This document shows, piece by piece, positions 12,001 through 23,700 of a DNA stretch of 64,000 nucleotides; positions within the stretch are counted from its first letter, which is position 1, and every line of letters starts with the position of its first letter. The notes beneath the pieces are model-generated. The model ran no database searches. It saw nothing but the letters and a program-made list of their open reading frames with translations, and had not been told where the DNA came from. Made by a program: the position numbers and the translations under genes. This DNA is from Porites lobata (lineage: Eukaryota; Cnidaria; Anthozoa; Scleractinia; Poritidae): positions 3,417,001-3,481,000 of the forward strand of contig CALNXK010000038.1 of the NCBI GenBank assembly GCA_942486035.1, in the 5' to 3' direction.

Positions 12001-15000
12001 CCAAGTAAAAACTTGTAAAACCATTGACAGCGCGTGGATTATTTTGGATACAGAGTTCGCAGACAGACGAAAACTAATGGACGAACTGCACACCGAGATT
12101 AATAATCTTAAAGCAGTCAAACAAGATTCTAAGTCTCTAACGCATTTCGCTACGACAATAGCCTGTTATGTAAGTGACATGGAAGATAATATTGGGTGTC
12201 CTGTGCTGGAGTCAGTTGAAGCGCCGTTCCTCATGTCCCAGCTTCTGTCCAAACTCGATCCAAGTGACAATTCAGATTTTGGTAGAGAAATGAAAAGAGA
12301 AGGAAAAGAAGAAACCGTGAGCAATCTAATCGCCTGGTTACATCAAGAAGCGAGTATTCGTTCCCGAGGGAAAGCGAACAGCAACGCAGTGGAAAGAAAC
12401 GAAATTCGCCGAGACAAAGGTCCCAAAAAGACAGAAATAACGCCGCTAACAGCGAGGATTCTGACGATGAAACATGTCCTCTTGGCTGTAAGACCAAACA
12501 TCACCTGGCTGCATGTCCTAAGTTTCAGATTCTAACAGTCAATCAAAGGTGGGAGGTTGTAAAGCAACATTGGCGATGTCGCAAGTGTCTGAGAGCGCAT
12601 CACACAAACGATTGCAAGAAACCAGACGGCTCAACCTGCGACAAATGCAGAAAAAACCATCACCGGTGCCTACATAATGAGAAGACTGGAGAAACTAACA
12701 CAAGTTTGAATCCCAAAGCACCACCGTTTCAAAGTCAGTTCCAAGGGCCCACAACTACATCGAATGGTAACATCCAAGGGAATGCTGTGTACCAGAAAAG
12801 CAAGTTGAAACCTGTTACTGGACTTTGCCCTGTGCAAAAAAAAAGTTAAAGTCATGAACAAAAACGGAAACTTTGTCGAAGTTCTCGCCATGTTGGACTC
12901 CGGGTCTAACACAAGCCTACTCTCCAAAAGTGCAGCTGGTCGACTTGGCTTAAATGGAGCAGCAACACGTCTCACTATGAATCTGGCGGGTGGAAAGAAG
13001 AAAAGCGAACCTTCTGAGATAATCGATATCACGGTTGCCTCGCCCTCTGACGAAGATATTACGAAGACCCTTCAAGTGTACACCGTAACTAGACCTTGCA
13101 GTGGTGCCAAAATAATTTCTAAAGAGTCAGTGGGACAATACAGCCATTTGAAGAACGTTTCCGATAAAATACATCTCTCGGGTGGTGCCATAGATCTCCT
13201 TATTGGCACAGACTTCGTAGAGGCCTTCATTGATATTCACACAGTGTCCGGAGAACCTGGAGAGCCCATCGGGAAAAGAAACTGCTTTGGATGGTGTGTT
13301 CTGGGACAGTTCGAGTCAAGCGGCTCCACCCTATCTGAAATTCAGTCAATAGAAGTAGGGACAGTGAGTGTCGAGGAAGATATCAAGAAACTTCTCCACC
13401 AAGACCTCCTTGGAGTCAAACCAACCAAACTCTGTACTTGCACTGAAAACGTGTTACGTGAGAGCAAGTTCGTGAAGTCCCTCGCAGCTTCAACTACTTT
13501 GGTCGACGGGAGAATACAAGTGAAGATGCCCTGGAAAGAAGGAGGGCCTCCAAAACGAAGCAACTACGACATCGCTCTGAAGAGGATGCTCTCTGCTGAA
13601 AGGGGGTTTATGAAAAAGGGTTGCTTCGAGGTCGTAAAAGAGGAAGTGCAAAAGTTGTTAGACCAGAACTTTATCACAATGATTCCACCTGAACAAATTG
13701 CTCATGATAAACCCGAATGGTACCTCCCATTGCAAGCAGTGTTTACGCCAGAAAGAACCACAAAAGTTCGACTAGTCTTTGATTCATCTTCAAAAGGTCA
13801 TGATGGATTGTCCCTCAACGATTACCTTGAGAAAGGACCTAACTTCATCAATAGTCTTCTGGATGTACTGGCAGCATGGCGATGGGACGAAGTGGCGTTC
13901 ACTGGTGACGTTCGTAAAATTTTCAACCAAATCCTGGTACATCCTGAGGATCAGGTGTACCACAGGTTTCTGTGGAGGAGCAACACATGTGACAAACCAA
14001 CTGTTTACCAGTGGCTAAGACTGAACTTTGGTGATAAACCGGCCCCTGACATCGCAACTAACGCTATCAACACGCTAGCCAAGCTTTCGAACGCAGAATT
14101 CCCGGAAGCCGCAGAAGAACTCCGACAGCATGTGTACGTGGATGACATCGGTGGCTCCAGAGAAACAGTATCTAAGGCAAAGCAGATTATCAGCCACATC
14201 GACGCTGTCCTCGCGAAAGGCAACTTCCAGATCAAAACTTGGCATTCCAATGAGGCAGAGATCGACCAATCCAACGGTGAACGGTTCACGGATCTTCTCG
14301 GCCTAAGCTGGGATAAACAGCTAGACACGTTCACCTTCAAAAAGAATGACCTCGGAGAACTGGATGTCCTGACAAAGAGGCGCTGTTTAGGTCTTGTTGG
14401 TCAGTTATGGGACCCCATCGGTCTTGTGCTGCCCGTCGCAATCAAGTTCAGAATCGACTTGCAAGGATTATGGAGTTCAGGTTACAGCTGGGACGACATC
14501 CTTCCCGAGAGTATTCAGCAAACATGGTTAGAGAATGTCCAGTCCATAAATGATCTCCTGTCATTTCAGTTTGACCGCAAGCTAAAACCAAACAACGCAG
14601 TGGGCGTGCCTCAAATTCATGGATTCTCCGATGGTGGTGAGCAGGCTTATGGTGCGGTCATCTTCCTACGGTGGAAACTTGCTGGCGGAGACTATCGTTG
14701 TGTTCCAGTCACGATAAAGGCTTTCGTCGCACCTCTGAAGAAGAAGAGCATCCCGAGATTAGAACTGCTGGGCTGTTTAGCACTTGCACGCATGTACGTT
14801 ACATGTGTAAAAGCATTGGAGTTCGCAAAAGCCCAGGACTGGGAAAGATTTTTCTGGATCGATTCATCAACCGTTTTGTCCTGGATCAGAACGCCACCAC
14901 GGGAATTCAGGCCTTTCGTATCTGCCAGAGTGGCTGAAATTCAAGAGACGATTGGGGCAGACCAAATACGGTACATCAAGTCTAACAACAACCCTGCAGA

Positions 15001-17780
15001 TGCTCTAACGAGAGGAATCCATCTTAATCATCTCATGAAGTGGTCAGAGGGACCATCCTTCCTAGAAATGCCAGAAGAAAAAGTGGCCCAGCGCTCAAGA
15101 TCACACCCGAGTTAACACTCATGTGGACGACCTCGACGCTTTAAGAGAGAAGAAAACGTTTTGGAAAGAGAAGAAAGCCGGTAAACATCACAGTGCCGCC
15201 GCGGAAGTATGTCCTGAACTAGATCAACCTGGATCTGAAGAAAATCCTATCCTTTTACACTTGCTGAAAACGTGTTCTACGTACTCCAAGATACGGAGAA
15301 CTCTAGCCTACGTCGGTCGCTTTATTCACAACGCTCGGAAAATGAACCCAAAGTCAGGGCCCATTTCAGTTCAGGAACTGAAGGCTGCCGAGACCCATCT
15401 TCTGAAGTGGAGTCAATTTCACGTCAACGAAGACAGCTTGGATAAGAAACTGGTAGCAAAAAGGGATGAAGATGGCCTTTTTCGTGCGCATGGTCGACTT
15501 GAAGATGTCAGACGTCTCCCGGAAGAGTTGAGAAAGCCTATTATCTTGCCAAAAGACCACCCTTTTGTGATCTTGCTTCTGCGTGACCTCCACGAACGAC
15601 GAGGGCATTGTGGCTATAAGAGTTTAATCCACGAGGCCAGAAAAAGATTCTGGATCATTGGACTCCGCAGAATGGCTAAGACCGTCACCTCAAAGTGTGT
15701 CATATGCAGAAAACTACGGAAAAGGCCTCTCAACCAGCTCATGGGACAGATTCCAAACCTAAGAGTAGCAGCTGGCTTTCCGGCATTCTCAAACACTGCT
15801 ATGGACATGTTTGGGCCAGTACAGATCAAGCTCGGCCGCAAAACTCTGAAAGAGGCACAAGTGATCATCTTCGCTTGCATGACATCACGTGCGATTCATC
15901 TTGAGCTGGTCACCGATAAAACTTCAGACGCATTCTTAATGGCCTTTCGACGGTTTGCCTGCCTACGCGGACACCCAAATGTTTGCTGGACAGACCGTGG
16001 AACAAATTTCGTGGGTGCCCAAGGTTACCTAAAGGAAATCACGCAGAACTGGGATATTCCTGGGGTAAAGAGTGTCCTCTCTGATAAATTTAGCTGCGAG
16101 CTCAGATGGGAATGGAATACACCACATGCGAGTCACCAAAACGGAGTTGTTGAAACCCTAATTAAGTCAGTCAGACAAGCATTTAACGCCACTTGCAAGA
16201 ACCAAGCCTACTCCGAGGAACAATGGAGAACAATTTTGTCAGAAATCACCTACATGGTCAACGGACGACCGCTGTACCCCAGTTCCGACGATATCTGGGA
16301 GGCCCCACCGATCACTCCAAACGACCTACTTCTAGGCCACTACAATCCACCACCACAACCAGAACCAGAGGAAAGAACCAATCCGCGACAATTACTCAGG
16401 AGCACCCAAAACAGAGTTGCTGATTTCTGGAGGAGCTGGATGAAGTATTTCGCCCCAAACTTGTTACCAAGGAACAAGTGGTTTCGCGTGCGAGATAACA
16501 TCCAGATCGGTGATCTTGTACTGGAGCTGGACCCCAAACACAAAAGATGTGAATGGAAAATGGCGCGTATTGTAGGCACATATCCTGGAAACGACGGACT
16601 TGTCCGAAAAGTGAGAATCAAGACAAGAGACGGAGAGTATGACAGACCAATTCACAAGTTATGTCTCGTAGCCACTAAAGACGAACTGAATGCGGATCGC
16701 TCAAGCTAGTCGATGGTAGAAATGGACTCTAACACCATTTTCTGACACTTCTTTATTGAACATTGAACACTTAAGCCATTATAGTCGTTGCTCAATTAGA
16801 ACTAATTATTTAGACCTAATTTCCGCACTGGGGCGGAGTGATTTGCATTTTTTCAAGCCGTTTGTCAATTTTTCGAACGCAGAATTCCCGGAAGCCGCAG
16901 AAGAACTCCGACAGCATGTGTACGTGGATGACATCGGTGGCTCCAGAGAAACAGTAACTAAGGCAAAGCAGATTATCAGCCACATCGACGCTGTCCTCGC
17001 GAAAGGCAACTTCCAGATCAAAACTTGGCATTCCAATGAGGCAGAAATCGACCAATCCAACGGTGAACGGTTCACGGATCTTCTCGGCCTAAGCTGGGAT
17101 AAACAGCTAGACACGTTCACCTTCAAAAAGAATGCCCATGCTTTTGTAACGGTATCTTAAGTGCCAATGTTTTTGACTGTGTAGTAATTACAGCGCAAAC
17201 TAAACGGCCCTAACAAATTGAAGTGACCCAAATCCAATAAAAGTCTGGTGGTTTCTTAGGTCTCCTTGTCTAAAGCAAAGCTGTAAACTTCATGTAAATA
17301 TACATTTCAGACAGTAAATTGAACCACACGACGGAAAACTCTTTACGGCGAGATTGCAATACAGTAATAGTAGGTTATGTACCGTTTAAAAAACGAGCAG
17401 GAGTGTATTATCAGGTTTATAAACTCTCGGCGAATACACAACAGCGAGTTTTTGGAACGGCTTCAAAGTTTCTGATATAGATCAACTCATTCTTGCACTA
17501 ATAGTTAGATTAGGGGTTATTTTGGTTTAAAAAACTGGACGTAAAGTTTAGCCGTGTCTTTATCAGATATAAAGACACCTCTTTAACGTTTATTTTTTTT
17601 GTTCGTTTTTTCTTTATGAATTATTCATGAGTGTTTGAATCAAATATTTACACGGTTTCAGCTACGTTATTTTCCTCGGAAGTTCCTGCTCTCTTCAAAG
17701 ACTGAAGAGCGACCAGAAAAAAGCTTTATCCAACTAACCTGTCGCCTCCTTTATTTCGTCCTCCACCACCGTACCCAAAT
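9058..17780 (-). CDS. SRRT: ARS2 exons 21-22: C-terminal tail split by an 8.6-kb intron
   Basis: Exon 21 (17780-17739, 42 nt) encodes FGYGGGGRNKGGD and ends AG|GTTAGT. Exon 22 (9133-9058) begins after a T-rich tract and CTCGCAG, completes the Arg codon and reads GFHRDPRTIIQYKDLDAPDD then ADAF and TAG. The DPR-x-I-x-x-Y-x-DLDAPDD tail matches the human ARS2 C-terminus, which is known to contact the cap-binding complex. The intron between them (17738-9134) holds a BEL/Pao element, a SINE-like repeat and a hairpin element. Confidence 0.93.
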
Positions 17781-20700
17781 CTACAATAAAACCACGTTTA
17801 ATTAACAGTTTTTATTTGAAGACCGCACGGATTCAAGCGAATCATCTGGCCGTCACTGGGTATTATATCTCTCTCTCGACGTCTGACTGTCTTGTTATTT
17901 AGACGTTTCTTACGACTGGCCAATTGCTAAACTCATAAAGGAATCTTGTTGTGTTATCCTGGAATTTGACTAACATCACCCACCCTGGAACAACCATAGA
18001 GCAAGTTACCCTCCCTCCGTGACATGGGCCCCAGAGGGTAGGGAGGAGGGGAAAATATTGCGCGCGAGAACGCAAAGTGCACAATTCGCGTCCTCGTGGG
18101 CTTCATTTTACCTTTCACCCTCTTCTCTTGAGCGTCATGGAGGTGAAAGCAAAGTCGCCCAACCTTTCTCTCAGGGAATCACACCCTGAGTGTAATAAGA
18201 GCACGTTTTGCGGGACGCCAGCATTAACTGCTGCTTATGTAAGGGATACGGAGTGCTTTCCTTGAGAGAAAGATGAGCCCAAAAGTAGCCTTTCTTCTTG
18301 TTACCTTCGCGGTTTTGGCGGAAATGTGTGTCCTCTACCGTACATCTCATGTCCGTATCCCCCGTAGCTTGGAGGAGTATAAGGACCACGGGGACCTGTT
18401 GACAGATAAGAGAAACGGAATCAGTACTCGGTTTCTTTTTCTTGGCCTTCCAAAGCCGTTTGCTTTTCCCTGTTTAGTTTGAACTTATTTTGTTGAGAAA
18501 TGCGAGTGATCCTCTTCACGGTCAAACCAGAAACAAAGTTGTACAGTCTAAATTCAAAAACTAAATAAATAGTTTTTTCCCGCGTTACGCTTCAGTGAGT
18601 TACATACAATGAAGAAAAGTTCAAGGTTGGGGTGGACAATTTCATACAAACCAATGTAATTTTTTATCCAAAGCCTCAATTGATCACAGGGATGCGGGAG
18701 ACGCTTCCCTAACTTGGCACGTTTACCCGTCCTTATCACCAGCCCAAAGCTTTCTCATGCATGGATCAACTGTCTCGCACGCCAGACTCTCTGGCAGCAC
18801 TACTTCTTTGTATCATACTCTCAGTCTAACTGAGTGGAAGGCGTCAAAAAGGCATGGGAGAGAAAGGGGAGGGAGGGAGATAGTCCTTTTTTGCCTCCTT
18901 CCCCTCCCCCTTTTGGGCCTTCCACGCATGCTCGGTTCAGGCAAGCCAGTAAACTTCCTGTCACTTACCGTACATCATCATTTGGGGTCTAGGTCCCCAT
19001 CCCATCATGCCCTGTGAGTGCTGATGTTGTCCATACATTTGACCCATCTGGTTTCCTGGCGGCCTCTGTGATGCTGGAGCTTCAGGCATTTGTGGCCGTT
19101 TGGGATCTGATAAGTATCTGTTGAAGAATTCCGCCTGCAAAAGAGTCAAACAAGGGCTTATTGTTAAGAGAACGGTACATTTCATAAAATGTACCGAGAA
19201 GAAGAAGAGCCACTTAACAGAAATATAGCTGTAACTTACATTTGACATTCAAGTCTAAGTTTTCTTTACCAGACAGTATTGATAGGCCAAGGACATTTAA
19301 TGGTTGTAAATTGTCCGTACACTTCTGTAACACAGTCGGCATTACAAGTGATGTTTTGACCATGTGTTGCAAAGTAAGATTTAATATAGCACAGGATATA
19401 ATTTAAACCAAATCTATGGAACAAAAATATCCATGTTTGGTGCCAACTGTGCGACAAACAAAAGAAAGAAACTGAAACATACTTTAGGAGGCCTTAGAAG
19501 TAATTTTTCTTGGAAAATCATTTTAACAACCTTTTAATTTCACAAGAAATCACAGAAAATATCAATGATGATAACATCTACGATTCTACTACATGCCAGC
19601 GCAAAGTTTTAAGTCCTGAGACCTAATTGCAAATTAGCGAGAAAACTAAAACAAACTGATCTGATATAGAACAAGAAAGTTTTCAGGCTTAAAACGCAAT
19701 GCAGGCATTTGACAGAGACTAGTGTATTTAACAACGAAATTTTGTATACCTGTTTTCACGAGATTCTGTCTATACATGTAAAAACCCCAAGCAAACTGAG
19801 CCATTTTGTGGAAAGAACACCCTCGAGTAACCGGTAAACATGATGCGCGTTGCTGATTTTTCAAAGGGGGCAGCAGAGCTTACCTCCATTCTAACAGCTT
19901 CCACTTTGTCCATGTGTTTGTTGAAGATATGCTTTCTGACAAAGTCGGGCCCTCGGAATTTCTTTCCGCTGAGAGGACAGAGCCACTTATCTTTTGCCAA
20001 TTCCTGAGTGTTAGCTTCAACAAACCTCTCTGTTTCAGTAAACTATGTTAAGGCCATAAAACGCAGGGAACGCTTTACTTAGGTGCTGATATAAACAGCA
20101 CGAGATACTAATCCAGGTGTTTACTTTCCTTGACGAACTCTCCAACGTAGTAATGATTTGCTAAAGTGAGGATACTGGAAGGGAACTGACGACAATTTTA
20201 AGGAATCACTCTGAAAAGTTGAACAGCGATTCCCTTTTACAAGAAAGATTAAAGATATTCAGTAGCAAAGTTAACCTATAGAGCAGCATCCTAAATGCCA
20301 CGTCAGAATGACACGGTTATAAGAAACTGTGTTTGCCCAACTGCCGATTAACATTATACTGTTTCACTCAAAGGATATGCTTCAGGATCTTTTTTCCCGA
20401 GCTTAACAACTTCTTCGTCCTTCAACGACTCTTTTTCTTGCCAAAATGGTTCAAGCCTCTGGTTTAAACCCTTCTGCCATTCTTGAACTAATAAGAAATG
20501 AGACCAAGATTTTTAAATAAAAATTAGTGGTGTTCACACGTAGTTAACATCAGCGCAGAACTAACACCACCGGACACGCCGTAAAAAGAGACCTTTAGAT
20601 TCGATGATGAGGACAAGATTTGACTAAAGTTTTTTGCATACTTTTTGAAAAAGCAGACACCCCGGAGAGCCTCATTTTTTTTTCACCATGAAAGTTAACA

Positions 20701-23700
20701 CGGTTATTTTTATTGAAGGAGATTAAGCCCTCTCCAGACCGCAAAATAGTAAAACTTATAACATTTGATAACTTGTTTCCGCTACTGCGACATTCTCGCT
20801 AAAACTCGTCGTAGAATGACGACGGCTACCAGGTTTTCCCGCCAAAATTTACGCACGCTGGTTCACGCAAGCGCACTACTTAGTATAAAGAAAATCTCGT
20901 ACTCCTAGTCGTCCTCGTCTTAGAAACTAAAGGTCTCTAAAATCCAATCTAATAATGCGCACAGTGTACATGGTATACTTATGGTAGACCGGTGTAGCTA
21001 AGAGAACGCAACATCAAACGCGTCCTAGAAAATTTAGTATGAATGGTCCAGCCCGGTAACAAGTTAATTGATTGCAAAAGTTTGACGTCATACCTTCAGC
21101 CACCGTGCACTTTTCTGGTGTGGCACCACGCACGTGAATTATCCCACATCTGTTGGGCATTTCATCTTCATACGGATAATCCAAGCCATTGTAGTAATCC
21201 AGCGAATGCACTACTCTCAAGTACAAAACTAAACGATCCAACACTCTCAGCAATCCACTGTCACGTGACAGGTCCACCTCAGGCTTGTCACCAGACTCCC
21301 CTTGAGTTGGCGAGGCCGTTCCCATGAGCTCCATCTCCTCGCCTCCTTCCTCCTCGGTCGCGTCTTCTGAAAGCGAGGCCAGGATGGGGTTTTCGTTGGG
21401 AAGGTCTGGTATGTCGGAGTCGTCCGCTGGCTTGGCTTCGCACTCTTCGCCCTCCTCTGTTTTCTGAAAGATATTCAACAACGTAGCTTCTTACTCTTAA
21501 GCAACAGTCGCATCTTGCAGAGCAGAAAGGAACGAGCAAGTCCAAGGCCACCTTAATTTATTATCCTGTTTCTGTGTTTAACGTGCAGCGTTTTGTAATT
21601 GGTAAGAGTAGTTAGCCTACCTCAGCAGCTTCTTTCTCTGCTTTCTCTCTCGCCTCAGTCTCCTCTTTACTCTCTTTCTCGTAGATGCCAGCTCTTTTGT
21701 CCAGTTCCCGGATGAGCTTTGCAGCAAGTTTAATATCATCTCTGATAACTTGCTTTGCTGTAGCGGCACCAGAAACTCCGCGAACTCTCCGAGAGAGGTC
21801 TCTGTTAACAACAGGACTCAATTCTGTATCTTTCACCTTTATGGGGAGAAGAAATAAAATGTTTTTCGTTTCGTGGTATTTCATTAGATTTACAGATATT
21901 TAAAAAAAGAAAAAAAAGAAAACTCACTCTTATGTTATTTAGCTCCCAACAGATTTCCTTTATGTTAACGCTTCTGTCAAAAGTGATCCACCCCCGTCTG
22001 AAGAACCTACAGAGACAATTACGCAATGTTTTTTACATTTTCCATTGCCAGCAATAACAACACAATCGTGACCAACGAATAAAGGCTGAGTCACACATTT
22101 AATACCCTAACTAATGCTCTAATTAAGCCAACCCCGCACGAATAGGGAGGGGGGGGGGGTGGGGGGCTTATTTAATTAAGCGAAGACGATGGTATAAATC
22201 TTGGAGGTCATGCAGCCGAAGGAAGATGAAAAAATAAATTTGAACTTCCAGCACGTAAATGAAACATACCGGATCAGTCCACGTGAAGTGTTACAGTCAT
22301 TCTCATTATCGATACACTCTATAATTTATTCATTTCATTGTGAAGAATAATAAGGGGGGGAAGGGGACTGGAGGGGGCGGGGTACTTATTTAACCTCTGC
22401 ACTATTCAAATGGGAGGCTACAACCCTCTCTACCCCTCCTGATACTCTGGACCCCCCCCCCCCCCCCTAATATACGAGGACTCAAAAGAGTTGGCAAAAA
22501 ACTTAAAAGCAAAACTTGACAAACTTGACGCTAATTAAGACTACACTATTGATTAAAGAGAGACACCTACTTTCTATCAGGACTCGGGTCTGAGAGTGCA
22601 ACACGAAGAAATCCAGCAAATCTCTTGCACATCTGAAACAGAGAAGGGCAACATTCAAGACTGTAAGTGTACTGCTTGTCACACCATACAATTCCATCCA
22701 GAATGAAGAGTAAGGATAAACTTCGACAGTCAAATACACAGTTTCAAAAGAGATAAGCTTTCCGTAGCTTTCATTTGAATGGTCACACTTAAGAATTTAA
22801 TCTAAAGCCTCAAAAGTTACAACCAACTTGCACAGAATACTAACCAGTACAACAGTAACCTAGGACCAGGCCCTGTAGTGGATCCTGTAAACGGGGAGGG
22901 GAAAAGGGCTGCCCCTTCCCCTTCTGAGGCACCGGTTCGGCTTGCTTCGTTCACCAATTTTTTTCCCTTTTTGTCTACTGCAGAGCCTGGTCCCAGTCTA
23001 GTACTACAGGAAAATACAGGTCAACAGTTTTCCCATCGACAGATGTTAGAACTACCTAGAACAGCACGATAAACAGTACCACAGGAAAGTACTACTCGGC
23101 AGTTTTTGTCTGAATGGTCGTACTGTTCGCTAACTTCTGAAGTCGTTTCGCGTACATGTTGGGTCAGTTCCCAAACTGCATTCGCCTGATCAGTGGCTGA
23201 AAGAACGAGGTAAATACATATCGCATTTTTCTGTATCATGGCTAAGAGAACGAAGCATATACATGCACATCGCTCGTTTAGCTTCTTAGCAGAATGACAT
23301 AAGACATTAATGAACAGGACTTGAGCGAAACGACTAGTAGGCAAAACAACCGGTAACCAAAACAGATATTAATGTCACAGGTTCTTTTTCAACTGCTTAG
23401 GTTGTTTATTCAACTGCAAGGATCATATCTGCTTTCATATAAGTGATTTTGTAAGTAAAAAATAAATCTCCTTACTGCGGCAATGTCGGCTTTTGATATT
23501 CCTGGTGGTACACTCCTCATGAACAACGAGAATGTTTTGTGAAGTGCGCGAGGCTCTCCTACAGTTGACAACTGTTTTGATTCATCAGTCTCCATTGGCT
23601 CCTCCTCAGCTGTGTCTTTCTCTTTCTCTTCAGTTGTGTTTTCCTTGTTGTCTTTTACTACTTCTTTAACAGGAGTCGTCTCCTCCACAGCTTCCTTCTT

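Larger units (their letters stand above)
10945..17132 (+). mobile_element. BEL/Pao LTR retrotransposon inserted antisense in the last ARS2 intron
   Basis: The element starts TGATTTGCATTTTTTC at 10945 and carries gag, zinc knuckles, protease, reverse transcriptase, RNase H and integrase in BEL/Pao order on the plus strand, opposite to ARS2. The same LTR start recurs at 16839 behind a purine-rich tract (GGGGCGGAG). It breaks off after 35 bp and is followed by a copy of the RT region. The direct repeat TGCCC flanks the whole unit (10940-10944 and 17133-17137), the 5-bp size typical of this group. Reading frames are broken in about three places, so this copy is probably inactive. Confidence 0.9.

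Noticed and set aside
16756..17160. 134-codon frame with a YVDD motif as a separate RT gene
   Set aside because: It is the duplicated RT fragment fused to the truncated 3' LTR; not an independent gene.
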